From: Acetoanaerobium noterae
Lineage (GTDB): Bacteria > Bacillota > Clostridia > Peptostreptococcales > Filifactoraceae
Direction: 5' to 3'
DNA length: 64,000 bases
NCBI RefSeq assembly: GCF_900168025.1
Contig: NZ_FUYN01000002.1
Location: 460,343 to 524,342 of the forward strand
Shown: positions 53,755 to 63,143 of the stretch, in pieces
Position numbering within the stretch: position 1 is the stretch's first letter
How the letters are laid out: each line of letters begins with the position of its first letter
Program-made: the position numbers and the translations under genes
The notes under the pieces: generated by a model
The model's database searches: none
The model's input: the letters and a program-made list of their open reading frames with translations, nothing else
Told to the model about the DNA's origin: nothing

Positions 53755-53852
53755 AAAAAAGACCCTAAAGCGATATGATATCTCAAAGTGAATAATGTAC
53801 TTTTAATTACATTTTTACTTTTGAGATAGTATATCAAATCAAGGGTCTTTTT
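53755..53852. terminator. Very long (~98 nt) near-perfect hairpin, bidirectional terminator
   Basis: AAAAAGACCCT at one end and AGGGTCTTTTT at the other, with GATAT-ATATCTCAAA / TTTTGAGATA-ATATC inside and a partly paired TGAATAATGTA/TTACATTTTTA core. It ends both the phosphatase gene and the convergent MarR operon. Unusually long for a simple terminator. Confidence 0.7.
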
Positions 53853-53871
53853 GTATTACAATATCCATCCA

Positions 53872-54369
53872 TTATTTTGTTTTTGAAAAATCTTGAACGA
53901 TATCTTCTTGAAGCTTCTTTAAGATATTATTTAGAGTAGCTCTTTCTTCTTCGGTGAGAGCTTTGGTCATACGCTGACTGAACTCCATATGAAGGTCTTT
54001 TATCTCATCAAAAAGCTGTCTTCCCTTTGGGGTAAGATGAGCCTTTATAGAGCGTTTATCATTTGCGTTTTTTCGTTTTTCAACTAAATTTTCCTTTATC
54101 ATACGGTCGATTAAGGTGGTCATGTTTGCACGGCTTACCATCATATTTTTACCAAGCTCTATAAGAGGCATGCCGTCTGCTTCATGTATGCTAAGAAGTA
54201 GAATAACAAAGAATTTTGGCTCAGATATATTGTATTTTTCAAATAATCTATCATATACCATTCTCATGATTCGTTCAGTTTTTAATATATTTATTATAGT
54301 CTGGCCTGATGAAAACTCTATAAATGAGTAAGCATCTATATATCCTTGAAAATCATAATCTTGGAACAT
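53872..54369 (-). CDS. MarR-family transcriptional regulator
   Basis: 165 aa. Winged helix with PKFFVILLLSIHEADGMPLIELGKNMMVSRANMTTLIDRMI as the HTH region and the wing KRKNANDKRSIKAHLTPKG, typical of MarR. No Cys in helix 1, so not a thiol-sensing type. It starts only 5 nt after the permease stop, so it is the last gene of the HlyD/permease operon, the reverse of the usual regulator-first order. It probably represses the operon via the palindromes at 57791-57827. Confidence 0.88.
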   Translation of the reverse strand: MFQDYDFQGYIDAYSFIEFSSGQTIINILKTERIMRMVYDRLFEKYNISEPKFFVILLLSIHEADGMPLIELGKNMMVSRANMTTLIDRMIKENLVEKRKNANDKRSIKAHLTPKGRQLFDEIKDLHMEFSQRMTKALTEEERATLNNILKKLQEDIVQDFSKTK

Positions 54370-54374
54370 GATAG

Positions 54375-55478
54375 TTAATCCTCCTCATCTAAGCAGGGCC
54401 TAGATTTTTTCGAAATTAAAAAAGCTATAAAAAACCATATACAAGCAAATACAGTCATTTGAAGCATATTTGATTTAAAATAATAAGGTAGTGCGCCTTT
54501 GATTAGATAGTCTCTAAGTGGAGCTATCATATAAATAAGAGGCCATAGTGCCTTGATAATATAGACACTAAGCTGAGGCATTTTCATAACTGGCCATACA
54601 TAGCCTGCAGTTAAAAAGCTAGGTACCGATAATAGCATGCAAAGCTGAGTAGCTCTTAATGGACTGGAAATAGAAAGAGCAAGAACTAAAGCTATGCTAC
54701 TTAATGATATCAGATACATAAAAGATAGAAAAGTAGATGTGAGCATATTTCCTATTATATTTATTCCAAGCACATACTTGAGCAAGCTGGTACATATCAA
54801 GAATGTAAGCGAGGATATTATAGTGTGGATTAAAATTTTATAAAATATATTGGTCTTATCTTCTATTACATTTACGACAAATATAGATAGAAATAGTTGC
54901 TGAACAAGAACTAAAATCATACCAGGCATTACATAATATTTATAGGATAACTTGGGATCCCAAAGTGTTCTATTATTCATTTCAAATATATTTACGTAAC
55001 GTTTTGAAAGCGATGGGGGAACATTTTTTCCTTCTAGGAACTGAAGATTCACACCAGCGTTTACAGTGCTTATTATCTCAGTAGCAGAAGCAAGGGCATT
55101 GTTTGCAACTGCCATATTAGTTGCATCTACTATCAAAGCCACTTTAGAACTTTTTTTGGATTTGACATCCTTTTCAAAATCTGAAGGAATAACAACTCCC
55201 ATATAAACCTGAGTTGATTCCACAGCTTGCTTTACTTCATCTAGATTTTCCGAATAAAAGTCGACGGTATAACGAGGATTTTTATCAAATTCCTCAACTA
55301 ATGAGCGTGAAAGAGAGCTGTTATCCATATCGTAAACTGTGATAGGGATAGTATTTAGATAGTCATTTCTATATACATTTCCAAAGAAAACTGTAAAAAT
55401 CATGGGTATTCCTATCATGAACAGAAGGTTTTTAGGTACAGTGAAAAACTTTTTTAATTCGCTTATAAAATTAGTCAT
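54375..55478 (-). CDS. ABC-2 type transporter permease
   Basis: 367 aa. One N-terminal membrane helix, a large extracytoplasmic domain (~35-175), then five helices in the C-terminal half, the ABC-2_membrane layout (LSISSPLRATQLCMLLSVPSFLTAGYVWPV). Resembles YhgE/YbhR-type export permeases. It overlaps the upstream permease gene by 8 nt. No ATPase is encoded nearby. Confidence 0.85.
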   Translation of the reverse strand: MTNFISELKKFFTVPKNLLFMIGIPMIFTVFFGNVYRNDYLNTIPITVYDMDNSSLSRSLVEEFDKNPRYTVDFYSENLDEVKQAVESTQVYMGVVIPSDFEKDVKSKKSSKVALIVDATNMAVANNALASATEIISTVNAGVNLQFLEGKNVPPSLSKRYVNIFEMNNRTLWDPKLSYKYYVMPGMILVLVQQLFLSIFVVNVIEDKTNIFYKILIHTIISSLTFLICTSLLKYVLGINIIGNMLTSTFLSFMYLISLSSIALVLALSISSPLRATQLCMLLSVPSFLTAGYVWPVMKMPQLSVYIIKALWPLIYMIAPLRDYLIKGALPYYFKSNMLQMTVFACIWFFIAFLISKKSRPCLDEED

Positions 55479-56619
55479 GCAAAACCTTCCTTCCTGACAG
55501 AGATTTTAATGTTATATTTCTTTTTAGTATTTGTTTTCTGATTACAAAGCTAACTAAGCTAAGAATTAAGGAGCCTAGAGTTAATATAAGAAGCATAGCG
55601 ATATTAGTCTTATAATCATAGGAATGTCCTTTTAGCATAAGATTTCTAAGGGTGCTTACAAAATAAGTGTAGGGCATAAAGCTACTTATCTGCCTAAAAA
55701 AATCTGGCATGGAGATAAGTGGCCATGAGTAGCCCGAAAGTATAGAGCTAGGGATGAACCACACTGCAGCTACTTGAGTTGCAAATACTTGTTTTTTTGA
55801 AAAAATACTAGCTATAAGAAGGCTCATAGATACTACTGCTAGCATAAAAACTATAAGTAATAATAAAATGCTAGTGTAAGAAGCCTTTATTGAAACATCA
55901 AAAATATAATGCTGAAGTGCTAATATTAAAACTGCTGAAACTATTCCCAAAATTCCATAGTCTATTAAATTTTTCATTACATTTTTGAAAAAATCAATAA
56001 TTCCAGATGATTTTTTTACAATTTTAGAAGAAGCTGCATTCATTGCTACAGCAACCTGTACTATTGCTAGCATCATCCCTGGGAGTAAGAAATTAATATA
56101 ATTTCTGGTTGGATTACCTATTAATCTATTTACTATGTTAATAGGCATGGCAGTGTTTAGAGCCTCAGTTTCTGACATACTGAGCTTTCCTTGATAGGTA
56201 CTCATCATTGCTCCAGCTTTTATAGTCATAAGTAGCTCAGATGAAGCTATTTTCGTAAAGGAAGCTGGGGATAACTGAGTTCCATCTATTACAGTAGTAA
56301 GCTTAGGAGATTTGAAGTTTTTGATATCATTAGTAAAGTTTTGAGGGATGATTAATCCAAATAGAATTTTTCCATCTCTCATCAAAACTTCAACTTCATT
56401 TGGGTCGTCTACTATATACTGCACATCAAATGTTTCACTGCTTTTAAGATTTCTTACTATATCCCTTGTCATACTTGTGTTATCTCCAAGATATACAGCG
56501 CTTGGAATATACCTCAGCTGTTTTTCCTTCATAGAGTAACAAGTGAGAATGTTTACTAGATTTGGAAAGATAAGTATGAGTATCAAGGGAGCTATATATT
56601 TTTTAAAGTTTATATTCAT
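55471..56619 (-). CDS. ABC-2 type transporter permease, second subunit
   Basis: 382 aa, same topology as its neighbour: N-terminal helix, extracytoplasmic domain to ~170, and five to six C-terminal helices with the matching AAVWFIPSSILSGYSWPLISMP motif. The two are diverged paralogues and probably form a heterodimer. It starts 11 nt after the HlyD gene. Probable drug or lipid-type substrate exporter together with the HlyD-like protein. Confidence 0.85.
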   Translation of the reverse strand: MNINFKKYIAPLILILIFPNLVNILTCYSMKEKQLRYIPSAVYLGDNTSMTRDIVRNLKSSETFDVQYIVDDPNEVEVLMRDGKILFGLIIPQNFTNDIKNFKSPKLTTVIDGTQLSPASFTKIASSELLMTIKAGAMMSTYQGKLSMSETEALNTAMPINIVNRLIGNPTRNYINFLLPGMMLAIVQVAVAMNAASSKIVKKSSGIIDFFKNVMKNLIDYGILGIVSAVLILALQHYIFDVSIKASYTSILLLLIVFMLAVVSMSLLIASIFSKKQVFATQVAAVWFIPSSILSGYSWPLISMPDFFRQISSFMPYTYFVSTLRNLMLKGHSYDYKTNIAMLLILTLGSLILSLVSFVIRKQILKRNITLKSLSGRKVLHD

Positions 56620-56630
56620 ACGAAACCCTT

Positions 56631-57713
56631 CTATTCTTCAATGTTTATAAATGCTGTCATACCAGGTCTTAATTTTTGGTCCTTATTTTCAATTTCTATT
56701 TTTATTCCATAGGTTATTAAATCAAAATCTCCATTTTCATTGCTGGCTTTTTTGATTGCGAAATCTGGTTTTTTATTAATCTGCACTATTTTTCCATTAA
56801 ACTCCTCATCCTTGTAGCTAAGGACTGAAACTTTCACTGCTTGGTTTTCCTTGAATTTTGGAAGGAGAGTTTCATCGGCATTAACTGTTAAAGTTATTTT
56901 GTCTAGATTTGTTATAGTTGCTAGGTTCATACCAGTTGAAAGCATTTCTCCCGCAGAGCAGTTTAGACTAGTTACATAGCCAGAAAGAGGGCTTCTAATT
57001 GCAGCATCTGTTATATAAGTATCTACTTCAGTAATTCCTGCAGCTGCCTGAGTATATTTTTCATTTGCAGCAATAACGCTTCCAGCAGCAGCGGCTACTT
57101 GACCTTGTGCAGCGGCAACTTGACCTTTTGCAGCTTCTATATCTTCAGCTCTTGCTCCACTTTTTGCAATGCTTAAATCTTGCTCAGCTACCTTGAGCTT
57201 GGTTTCTATTTCATCTAGCTGGGCTAAAGCAACTGCTCCTTCTTCATATAGAGCAAGAATCCTATCATAACTTTTTTTCATAATGTCATAATTTGCTTGA
57301 GCTTTTTGAATATCTTCGCTTCTTGCTCCATTTTGGGCTTTTGATAAAAGAGCTTTAGCAGCTTCTAACTGCCCCTCGGCAGCTTGTTGTTGAGCTTTTG
57401 CAATATCAACTGCAGCAAGAGCTGCGTTAGCCTGAGCAACTAAGCCTTCTCGCTTTGCAGCTAAATCCTTAGCATCTATAGTTGCAATTACATCATCCTT
57501 TTCTATATATTGTCCTTCTTCGACCTCAATTGTAAGTATCTTGCCTGGAATTTTTGTGTTTATATCCACATCCTCAGCTTCGAGATTTCCTTGAAGAAGG
57601 TTTAAATCCTCGGCTGATGAAGTAGTGCATCCAGTAAGCACAGAGGATAATAATAGCAACGAAATTATAAAGAATACAAGTAGCTTTCTCGTAAGTGTAA
57701 ATTGTTTAGTCAT
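56631..57713 (-). CDS. HlyD-family membrane-fusion-type lipoprotein
   Basis: 360 aa. Lipoprotein signal with lipobox LTGC (Cys at about residue 29). Then a split biotinyl-lipoyl domain (PGKILTIEVEEGQYIEKDDVIATID ... RSPLSGYVTSLNCSAGEML), a long Ala/Gln-rich coiled-coil hairpin between (with NGARSEDI and SGARAEDI repeats) and a C-terminal beta-barrel. The architecture is that of YhiI/YbhG-type adaptor proteins. First gene of the operon, with a good promoter and palindromes upstream. Confidence 0.88.
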   Translation of the reverse strand: MTKQFTLTRKLLVFFIISLLLLSSVLTGCTTSSAEDLNLLQGNLEAEDVDINTKIPGKILTIEVEEGQYIEKDDVIATIDAKDLAAKREGLVAQANAALAAVDIAKAQQQAAEGQLEAAKALLSKAQNGARSEDIQKAQANYDIMKKSYDRILALYEEGAVALAQLDEIETKLKVAEQDLSIAKSGARAEDIEAAKGQVAAAQGQVAAAAGSVIAANEKYTQAAAGITEVDTYITDAAIRSPLSGYVTSLNCSAGEMLSTGMNLATITNLDKITLTVNADETLLPKFKENQAVKVSVLSYKDEEFNGKIVQINKKPDFAIKKASNENGDFDLITYGIKIEIENKDQKLRPGMTAFINIEE

Positions 57714-57767
57714 TATTGAACTCTCCTTTTATTAAATGTATTAAAGCGAAATTAAACTACGAAGAGT

Positions 57768-57796
57768 ATTATAATCCTAATCGATAAAATAGTAAA
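57768..57796 (-). promoter_or_regulatory. Promoter of the HlyD/permease/marR operon
   Basis: On the minus strand TTTACT (57791-57796), 17-nt spacer, TATAAT (57768-57773). The -35 is the end of the palindrome at 57791-57806. Confidence 0.75.
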
Positions 57797-57827
57797 TATA
57801 TTTACTAAAAAAAGTTAATATATTTAC
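57791..57827. promoter_or_regulatory. Two adjacent palindromes, candidate MarR operators
   Basis: AGTAAATATATTTACT (57791-57806), perfect, and GTTAATATATTTAC (57814-57827), one mismatch from the core of the first. Their centres are 22 bp apart, two helical turns. The first overlaps the -35. Confidence 0.65.
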
Positions 57828-57970
57828 AAAAAATATTTTTGAACTAATATAACAGAATTGTAAGAAAGATTAAGTTTGCAAAATTGTTAAAAATATATCG
57901 ATTAAATTTTAAAATAGGGGTATAATATATATAAATAGATAAAAAAATAACAATTTCGGGAGGAAAAATT

Positions 57971-58270
57971 ATGATTAATATGAATAAGATTGCTGATGAG
58001 GCTATAGAAAAGTACGATATAGTAATCACAGGACAATATGGTCCGCACGCCTGTCTTAAAGAGGCTAAAGAATACCTTTTTAGAACCCACCCGGAGCTAG
58101 TTGCATATCATCTTTATAAATCAGCTCAAGAGTACGCAAGTAAGCTAGAAACAGCTAAGGAAAATCTAACTTATGGAGTCTTCGAAAGTAGAGAGTGTTT
58201 GATAATTTTTATACACAATAAAGAGGTGAATGACACTAAATTTATACCATATCATATATTAAAAGGATAA
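57971..58270 (+). CDS. Small protein of unknown function
   Basis: 99 aa, soluble, no signal peptide or membrane segment. Ribosome site GGGAGGAAAAATT, TATAAT at 57921-57926, so it is likely expressed. It contains one His-rich central stretch (RTHPELVAYHLYKSAQEYASK) and one Cys in each half. I do not recognise a family. It lies alone between the exporter operon and the glycine riboswitch. Confidence 0.65.
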   Translation: MINMNKIADEAIEKYDIVITGQYGPHACLKEAKEYLFRTHPELVAYHLYKSAQEYASKLETAKENLTYGVFESRECLIIFIHNKEVNDTKFIPYHILKG

Positions 58271-58346
58271 AAATTAAGATAATTGTGTATTTGCTATTCT
58301 TTCACATTTACTTGGATAGTTATAATCAGAAAATTTTTAAAATGGC

Positions 58347-58375
58347 TTGCAAATTTTTTAAAACCAGAGTATAAT
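58347..58375 (+). promoter_or_regulatory. Promoter of the glycine cleavage operon
   Basis: TTGCAA (58347-58352), 17-nt spacer, TATAAT (58370-58375), about 35 nt before the riboswitch. Confidence 0.8.
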
Positions 58376-58409
58376 ACGATTCCATAAAGATAATATTTAC
58401 CAATTGAGG

Positions 58410-58636
58410 TTATCGGGAGATCTCTTATGAGAGCCGAAGAAGAAATAATATATGCTCATCCAGCCTATATGTAGAAGCTTTCAGGCAACAGGACCGGTAA
58501 CTGATGGAACTCTGGAAATATCCCGTTATAGGATATCCGTAGGAGCAATATCGCTGATATTATGTGATAGAATCTCTCAGGTGAAAAAAACAGAGAATAT
58601 GGAGATGCTTTTTTAGCGTCTTTATATTCTCTTTTT
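58410..58636 (+). ncRNA. Tandem glycine riboswitch with terminator
   Basis: First aptamer: CGGGAGATC, GAGAGCCGAAGAAG, then TTTCAGGCAACAGGACCGGT (58413-58500). Second: ATGGAACTCTGGA, CCGTAGGAGCAA, TCTCTCAGGTGAAAAAAACAGAG (58501-58595). Two aptamers joined by a short linker are the classic glycine riboswitch form. A terminator AGAATAT ... ATATTCTCT plus T-run (58594-58636) follows, so glycine binding should allow read-through into gcvT. About 50 nt of leader then reach the start codon. Confidence 0.93.
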
Positions 58637-58688
58637 TATTGGGCAAATTTTTGATGCAGGTTATTAATAGAATGAGGAGGGAAAATTT

Positions 58689-59786
58689 GTGACTGAAAGA
58701 CTTAAAAGAACACCACTATTTGAGGTGTATGGCAATTATGACCCTAAAATTGTACCATTTGCAGGCTGGGAGATGCCCATAGAATTTAAAGGGATTACTG
58801 AGGAACACAAAATGGTAAGAACCTCTGCTGGAATATTTGATGTGTCTCATATGGGCGAAATAGAAGTAAAAGGTAAAGATGCAGAGGAGTTTTGCCAGAA
58901 AATCTGTACTAATGATATAAGTAAATTAGAGGATAATCAAATTCTATATAGCTTTATGTGTTATGAAAATGGAACTGTTGTAGACGATATTTTAGTTTAT
59001 AAATTTTCTCGGGATGATTTTATGCTAGTAGTGAACGCTGGCAATATTTCTAAAGACTACGAATGGATAGTAAATCATGCTACTGGATATGAGGTAGATA
59101 TTAACAATGTATCAGATAGTATAGGACAGGTCGCTATTCAAGGGCCAAAGGCAGAAGCTATACTTCAAAAATTTACTGAAACTGATTTAAGCGAGATTAA
59201 GTTTTTTTATGCTCTTAGAAATGTTGATATAAAAGGTATTAATACTATAGTTTCTAGAACAGGCTACACAGGAGAGGATGGGTTTGAAATTTACTGTGAA
59301 GCTAAAGATTCTGTGAAGCTATGGAAGCTAATTCTAGAAGAAAGCCCAGAAGAAGACATTATTCCGATAGGACTAGGAGCTAGAGATACTCTAAGATTTG
59401 AAGCTAATCTTCCGCTATATGGTAACGAGCTTTCAGATGAAATTACACCTATAGAAGCCGGCTATGGATATTTTGTAAAGCTTGATAAAGACGATTTTAT
59501 AGGAAAAGAAGCTCTAAGTGCTCAAAAATCAGGAGGCTTAAAAAGAAAGATAGTCGGATTTGAGCTTTTGGACAAGAGAATTTCTAGACATGGCTATGAG
59601 GTATACTCAGAAAATGACAAAATAGGAATAGTTACTACAGGCTATCAGTCACCTACTCTTCAAAAAAGCATAGGTCTTGCATTAATTGATGCCCAGTATG
59701 CAGCACTAGGCAATGAGATTTATATAGATATTAGAAATAAAAAGGTGCCTGCTAAGATAGTAAGTAGAAGCTTTTATAAAAAATAG
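58689..59786 (+). CDS. gcvT: Glycine cleavage system T protein (aminomethyltransferase)
   Basis: 365 aa, GTG start 7 nt after GAGGAGGG. PFAGWEMPIEFKGITEEHKMVRTSAGIFDVSHMGEIEV is the conserved N-terminal block (quoted by motif: FAGWEMP and FDVSHMGE); later GLGARDTLRFEANLPLYGNEL and SPTLQKSIGLALI. It transfers the aminomethyl carbon from GcvH to tetrahydrofolate, releasing ammonia. First gene of the riboswitch-controlled operon. Confidence 0.96.
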   Translation: MTERLKRTPLFEVYGNYDPKIVPFAGWEMPIEFKGITEEHKMVRTSAGIFDVSHMGEIEVKGKDAEEFCQKICTNDISKLEDNQILYSFMCYENGTVVDDILVYKFSRDDFMLVVNAGNISKDYEWIVNHATGYEVDINNVSDSIGQVAIQGPKAEAILQKFTETDLSEIKFFYALRNVDIKGINTIVSRTGYTGEDGFEIYCEAKDSVKLWKLILEESPEEDIIPIGLGARDTLRFEANLPLYGNELSDEITPIEAGYGYFVKLDKDDFIGKEALSAQKSGGLKRKIVGFELLDKRISRHGYEVYSENDKIGIVTTGYQSPTLQKSIGLALIDAQYAALGNEIYIDIRNKKVPAKIVSRSFYKK

Positions 59787-59907
59787 ATATAATTTTAGAC
59801 ATTTTTATTAATAAGACGTAAAAATTTAATCAGCTTCTTAATTAAAATAAGGATTGATTTAAGAAATATGTATTTAATTTGAATTTATTATGTGAGGAGA
59901 TGTTAAT

Positions 59908-60288
59908 ATGTCAACTAGCAAGGTGTATTTTACAAAGGATCATGAGTGGATAAAGGTAGAAGGAAATGTAGCTTATATAGGAATAACTGATTATGCACAG
60001 AAGGCTCTTGGAGAAATTGTATATGTTGAGCTACCTGAAGTAGACAGCGAATTTAGCTTGGGAGATGTATTTAGCGTGGTTGAATCTGTAAAAGCAGCTT
60101 CTGATATTTTTATGCCAGTAGATGGAAAGGTAGTAGAAGTAAATGAAGCACTAAGTGACGAGCCAGAAAAAATAAACCAAGATGCAAATAATACTTGGAT
60201 TATGGCAGTAGAATTAGAGAATAGTATAGAAAGTTATGAGCTTGTGAGTGAGAGCGAATATATTGCTATGTATGAAAAGGAGGCATAA
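59908..60288 (+). CDS. gcvH: Glycine cleavage system H protein
   Basis: 126 aa, canonical size. Lipoyl attachment Lys is K62 in VVESVKAASDI; also DHEWIKVEGN at the start and a C-terminal WIMAVEL. It shuttles the aminomethyl group between P, T and L proteins. Its lipoylation probably depends on the ligase at 24185-25171. Ribosome site GAGGAG. Confidence 0.97.
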   Translation: MSTSKVYFTKDHEWIKVEGNVAYIGITDYAQKALGEIVYVELPEVDSEFSLGDVFSVVESVKAASDIFMPVDGKVVEVNEALSDEPEKINQDANNTWIMAVELENSIESYELVSESEYIAMYEKEA

Positions 60289-60291
60289 TAA

Positions 60292-61635
60292 ATGCATCCA
60301 TATCTTCCTAATACCGAGCAAGAAATAAAAGCTATGCTAGATACCATAGGAGTTAAATCTACAGATGAGCTCTTTGAAGATATTCCAGCTAGCTTAAAGC
60401 TTTCAAGGAAACTAAATCTTTCGGATTCGCTATCAGAATTTGAAATCAGAAAGCATTTTAAGGACCTGGCTTCAAAGAATACAAGCATAGAGGATAAGGT
60501 GTGTTTCTTAGGAGCTGGTATCTATGACCACTATATTCCTTCAGTAATTCCTCAGCTAATATCAAGAGCAGAATTTTTTACTTCATACACCCCTTATCAG
60601 CCTGAGATAAGTCAAGGCTCACTTCAAGCAGCTTTTGAATATCAGAGCATGATATGTGAGCTTACTGGAATGGATGTATCTAATATTTCTCTTTACGATG
60701 GAGCAACTGCAGCAGCAGAGGCTAGTGTACTTGCCTGTGTAAGTACAAGGAGAAAAAAAGTGCTAGTTTCAAACACAGTATCTCCTGAAACTAGAGCTGT
60801 GCTAAAAACCTATTTCCAATATAGAAATATGGATGTAGTAGAAGTTTCATCCATAGAGGGTCAAACTGATATTGATGACTTAAAATCCAAGCTAGACAAA
60901 GACACTGCAGGAGTACTGCTTCAATATCCGAATTTTTTCGGAATAATTGAAGATATAAGTAAGTATGAACCTATAATTCATGAAAATAAATCTTTGATGA
61001 TGCTATATACAGACCCTATTGCTCTTGGGCTTCTTAAATCGCCAGGTGAGCTAGGTGCAGATATGGCACTCGGAGACGGACAAGCTCTAGGGCTTCCACT
61101 TAATTTTGGAGGGCCTACTCTTGGATTTATAAATGTAAAGGATAAACTGCTTCGCAAGATGCCTGGAAGAATAGTGGGACAAAGCGTAGATTCAAATGGA
61201 AACCGTGCTTTTGTACTCACACTTCAAGCTAGAGAGCAGCATATAAGAAGGCAAGATGCAACGTCCAATATCTGCTCCGATCAGACTCTAAATGCTATAA
61301 GAGCAGGGATGTATTTGGCTGTAGTAGGAAAAGAAGGTATTAAGGAAGTAGCAAATTCCTGCCTTAATAAAGCAAACTATGCTTATAAGGAGCTACAAAA
61401 GCTAGATAATGTGCAGGCTCTTTTTGAAGGACCTATATTTAAGGAGTTTGCAATAAAAACTAAAGCTTCTTCAGAAAAAGTACTTCAGGCTTTACTTGAA
61501 GCTGGAATTTTAGGTGGATATAGTCTTTCGAGTACAGATTATGGGCTTGAAAATGCTATCTTGATAGCAGTAACTGAAAAAAGAACTAAGGAAGAAATCG
61601 ATAAATTAGTAAGTGTAATAGGAGGTGTAAGATGA
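60292..61635 (+). CDS. gcvPA: Glycine dehydrogenase (decarboxylating) subunit 1
   Basis: 447 aa. N-terminal half of the split P protein, as in many Firmicutes: [44 protein letters not shown] and QTREQHIRREKAT-like [17 protein letters not shown]. Forms a heterotetramer with GcvPB. It lies 3 nt after gcvH and overlaps gcvPB by 4 nt (ATGA). Confidence 0.96.
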   Translation: MHPYLPNTEQEIKAMLDTIGVKSTDELFEDIPASLKLSRKLNLSDSLSEFEIRKHFKDLASKNTSIEDKVCFLGAGIYDHYIPSVIPQLISRAEFFTSYTPYQPEISQGSLQAAFEYQSMICELTGMDVSNISLYDGATAAAEASVLACVSTRRKKVLVSNTVSPETRAVLKTYFQYRNMDVVEVSSIEGQTDIDDLKSKLDKDTAGVLLQYPNFFGIIEDISKYEPIIHENKSLMMLYTDPIALGLLKSPGELGADMALGDGQALGLPLNFGGPTLGFINVKDKLLRKMPGRIVGQSVDSNGNRAFVLTLQAREQHIRRQDATSNICSDQTLNAIRAGMYLAVVGKEGIKEVANSCLNKANYAYKELQKLDNVQALFEGPIFKEFAIKTKASSEKVLQALLEAGILGGYSLSSTDYGLENAILIAVTEKRTKEEIDKLVSVIGGVR

Positions 61636-63089
61636 GCTACGATAAAATGATATTTGAACTATCTGCTCATGGAAGAAAAGCTATTGATTTTCCTGAGCTT
61701 GATATAGATTTTGCTTTTGAAGATTCTCTCATTCCGAAAGAGTATTTAAGAGAAAAATCAGCCAATCTTCCAGAAGTAAGTCAGCTCGATGCTGTGAGGC
61801 ACTATACTAATTTATCAAAGAAAAATTACAGTTTGGATGCTGGATTCTATCCACTTGGCTCTTGCACCATGAAGTACAACCCTAAAATTAATGAAGAAAT
61901 AGCAGCAAACGAAAAATTTTCAGGGGTACATCCACTTTCTCCAGTAGAAACGGTTCAGGGAGAGCTAAAAATAATGTACAACCTAGCAAATATGCTATCT
62001 GAAATAACTGGAATGGATGAATTTACTCTTCAGCCAGCTGCTGGAGCTCATGGAGAATGGACAGGGCTTATGCTTATAAAAGCCTACCATATGCATAGAG
62101 GCGACGAAAAAAGAACTAAAATAATAGTTCCTGACTCTGCTCATGGCACTAATCCTGCAAGCGCTAATGTTGCTGGATTTGAAGTTATAGAGCTAGAAAC
62201 AAATGCAGATGGCAGTATAGATATAGAAAAATTAAAAGCTGTACTAAGTGATGAGATAGCTGGCTTTATGCTTACTAATCCAAGCACACTTGGTTTCTTT
62301 GAAACTCAAATAGAAGAAGTGGCTTCTCTAGTGCATGCATCAGGAGGACTACTATACTACGATGGAGCAAACATGAATGCTATAATGGGGATAGTAAGAC
62401 CTGGAGATATGGGCTTTGATGTGTGCCATCTTAATCTTCACAAAACATTTTCTACGCCTCATGGAAGTGGGGGACCAGGAAGTGGACCAGTGGGAGTAAA
62501 AAAACATCTTGCTGAATTCTTGCCAGTTCCAAAAGTTGAAAAGGTAGACGATAAGTATATTTTAAACTATGACAAAAAAGACAGCATAGGATCGATTAAA
62601 AGCTTTTATGGGAATTTTGGTATTCTTCTTAGAGCTTATGTATATATCCTGAGTATGGGAGCAGATGGGCTAAGAGCTGTATCAGAAAACGCAGTGATTA
62701 ATGCAAATTATATGAGACAAATGCTAAAAGATGATTATCAGCTAGCTGTAGATAAGCTTTGCAAGCATGAAGCTATTTTTGCTGGAATCAAAGATAAATC
62801 AACAGGGATTACTACTTTAGAAATTGCAAAGAGAATTATTGACTATGGCTTCCATCCGCCTACAGTATACTTCCCTCTAATAGTAGACAGTGCAATAATG
62901 ATAGAGCCTACAGAAACAGAAAGCAAGCAAACTATGGATGAGTTTATAAATGCCATGAAGCAAATTGCTAAAGAAGCAAAAGAAAATCCAGAGATATTTA
63001 AAGCAGCACCTCATCATTCACCAGCTGGTCGAATAGATGAGGCACTGGCAGCAAGAAAGCCAGTATTAACTTACAAACCTTCTTTATAA
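61632..63089 (+). CDS. gcvPB: Glycine dehydrogenase (decarboxylating) subunit 2
   Basis: 485 aa. The PLP-binding Lys lies in [19 protein letters not shown]; also [26 protein letters not shown] and [11 protein letters not shown], all conserved in P-protein C-terminal subunits. It decarboxylates glycine and loads the remaining carbon on GcvH. It ends the operon; a terminator follows. Confidence 0.97.
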   Translation: MSYDKMIFELSAHGRKAIDFPELDIDFAFEDSLIPKEYLREKSANLPEVSQLDAVRHYTNLSKKNYSLDAGFYPLGSCTMKYNPKINEEIAANEKFSGVHPLSPVETVQGELKIMYNLANMLSEITGMDEFTLQPAAGAHGEWTGLMLIKAYHMHRGDEKRTKIIVPDSAHGTNPASANVAGFEVIELETNADGSIDIEKLKAVLSDEIAGFMLTNPSTLGFFETQIEEVASLVHASGGLLYYDGANMNAIMGIVRPGDMGFDVCHLNLHKTFSTPHGSGGPGSGPVGVKKHLAEFLPVPKVEKVDDKYILNYDKKDSIGSIKSFYGNFGILLRAYVYILSMGADGLRAVSENAVINANYMRQMLKDDYQLAVDKLCKHEAIFAGIKDKSTGITTLEIAKRIIDYGFHPPTVYFPLIVDSAIMIEPTETESKQTMDEFINAMKQIAKEAKENPEIFKAAPHHSPAGRIDEALAARKPVLTYKPSL

Positions 63090-63100
63090 TAAGTTCAAAT

Positions 63101-63137
63101 AAAAAATAAGACCTTAATAGCAGAGGTCTTATTTTTA
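63101..63137. terminator. Bidirectional terminator between gcvPB and aminotransferase
   Basis: AAAAATAAGACCT-taatagcag-AGGTCTTATTTTT, A/T runs on both sides, between convergent genes. Confidence 0.88.
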
Positions 63138-63143
63138 TGGAGA

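Noticed and set aside
53872-54369. Selenocysteine or Cys-based sensing in the second MarR protein
   Set aside because: Its frame has no internal TGA and its helix 1 has no Cys, so a ligand-type MarR is more likely.
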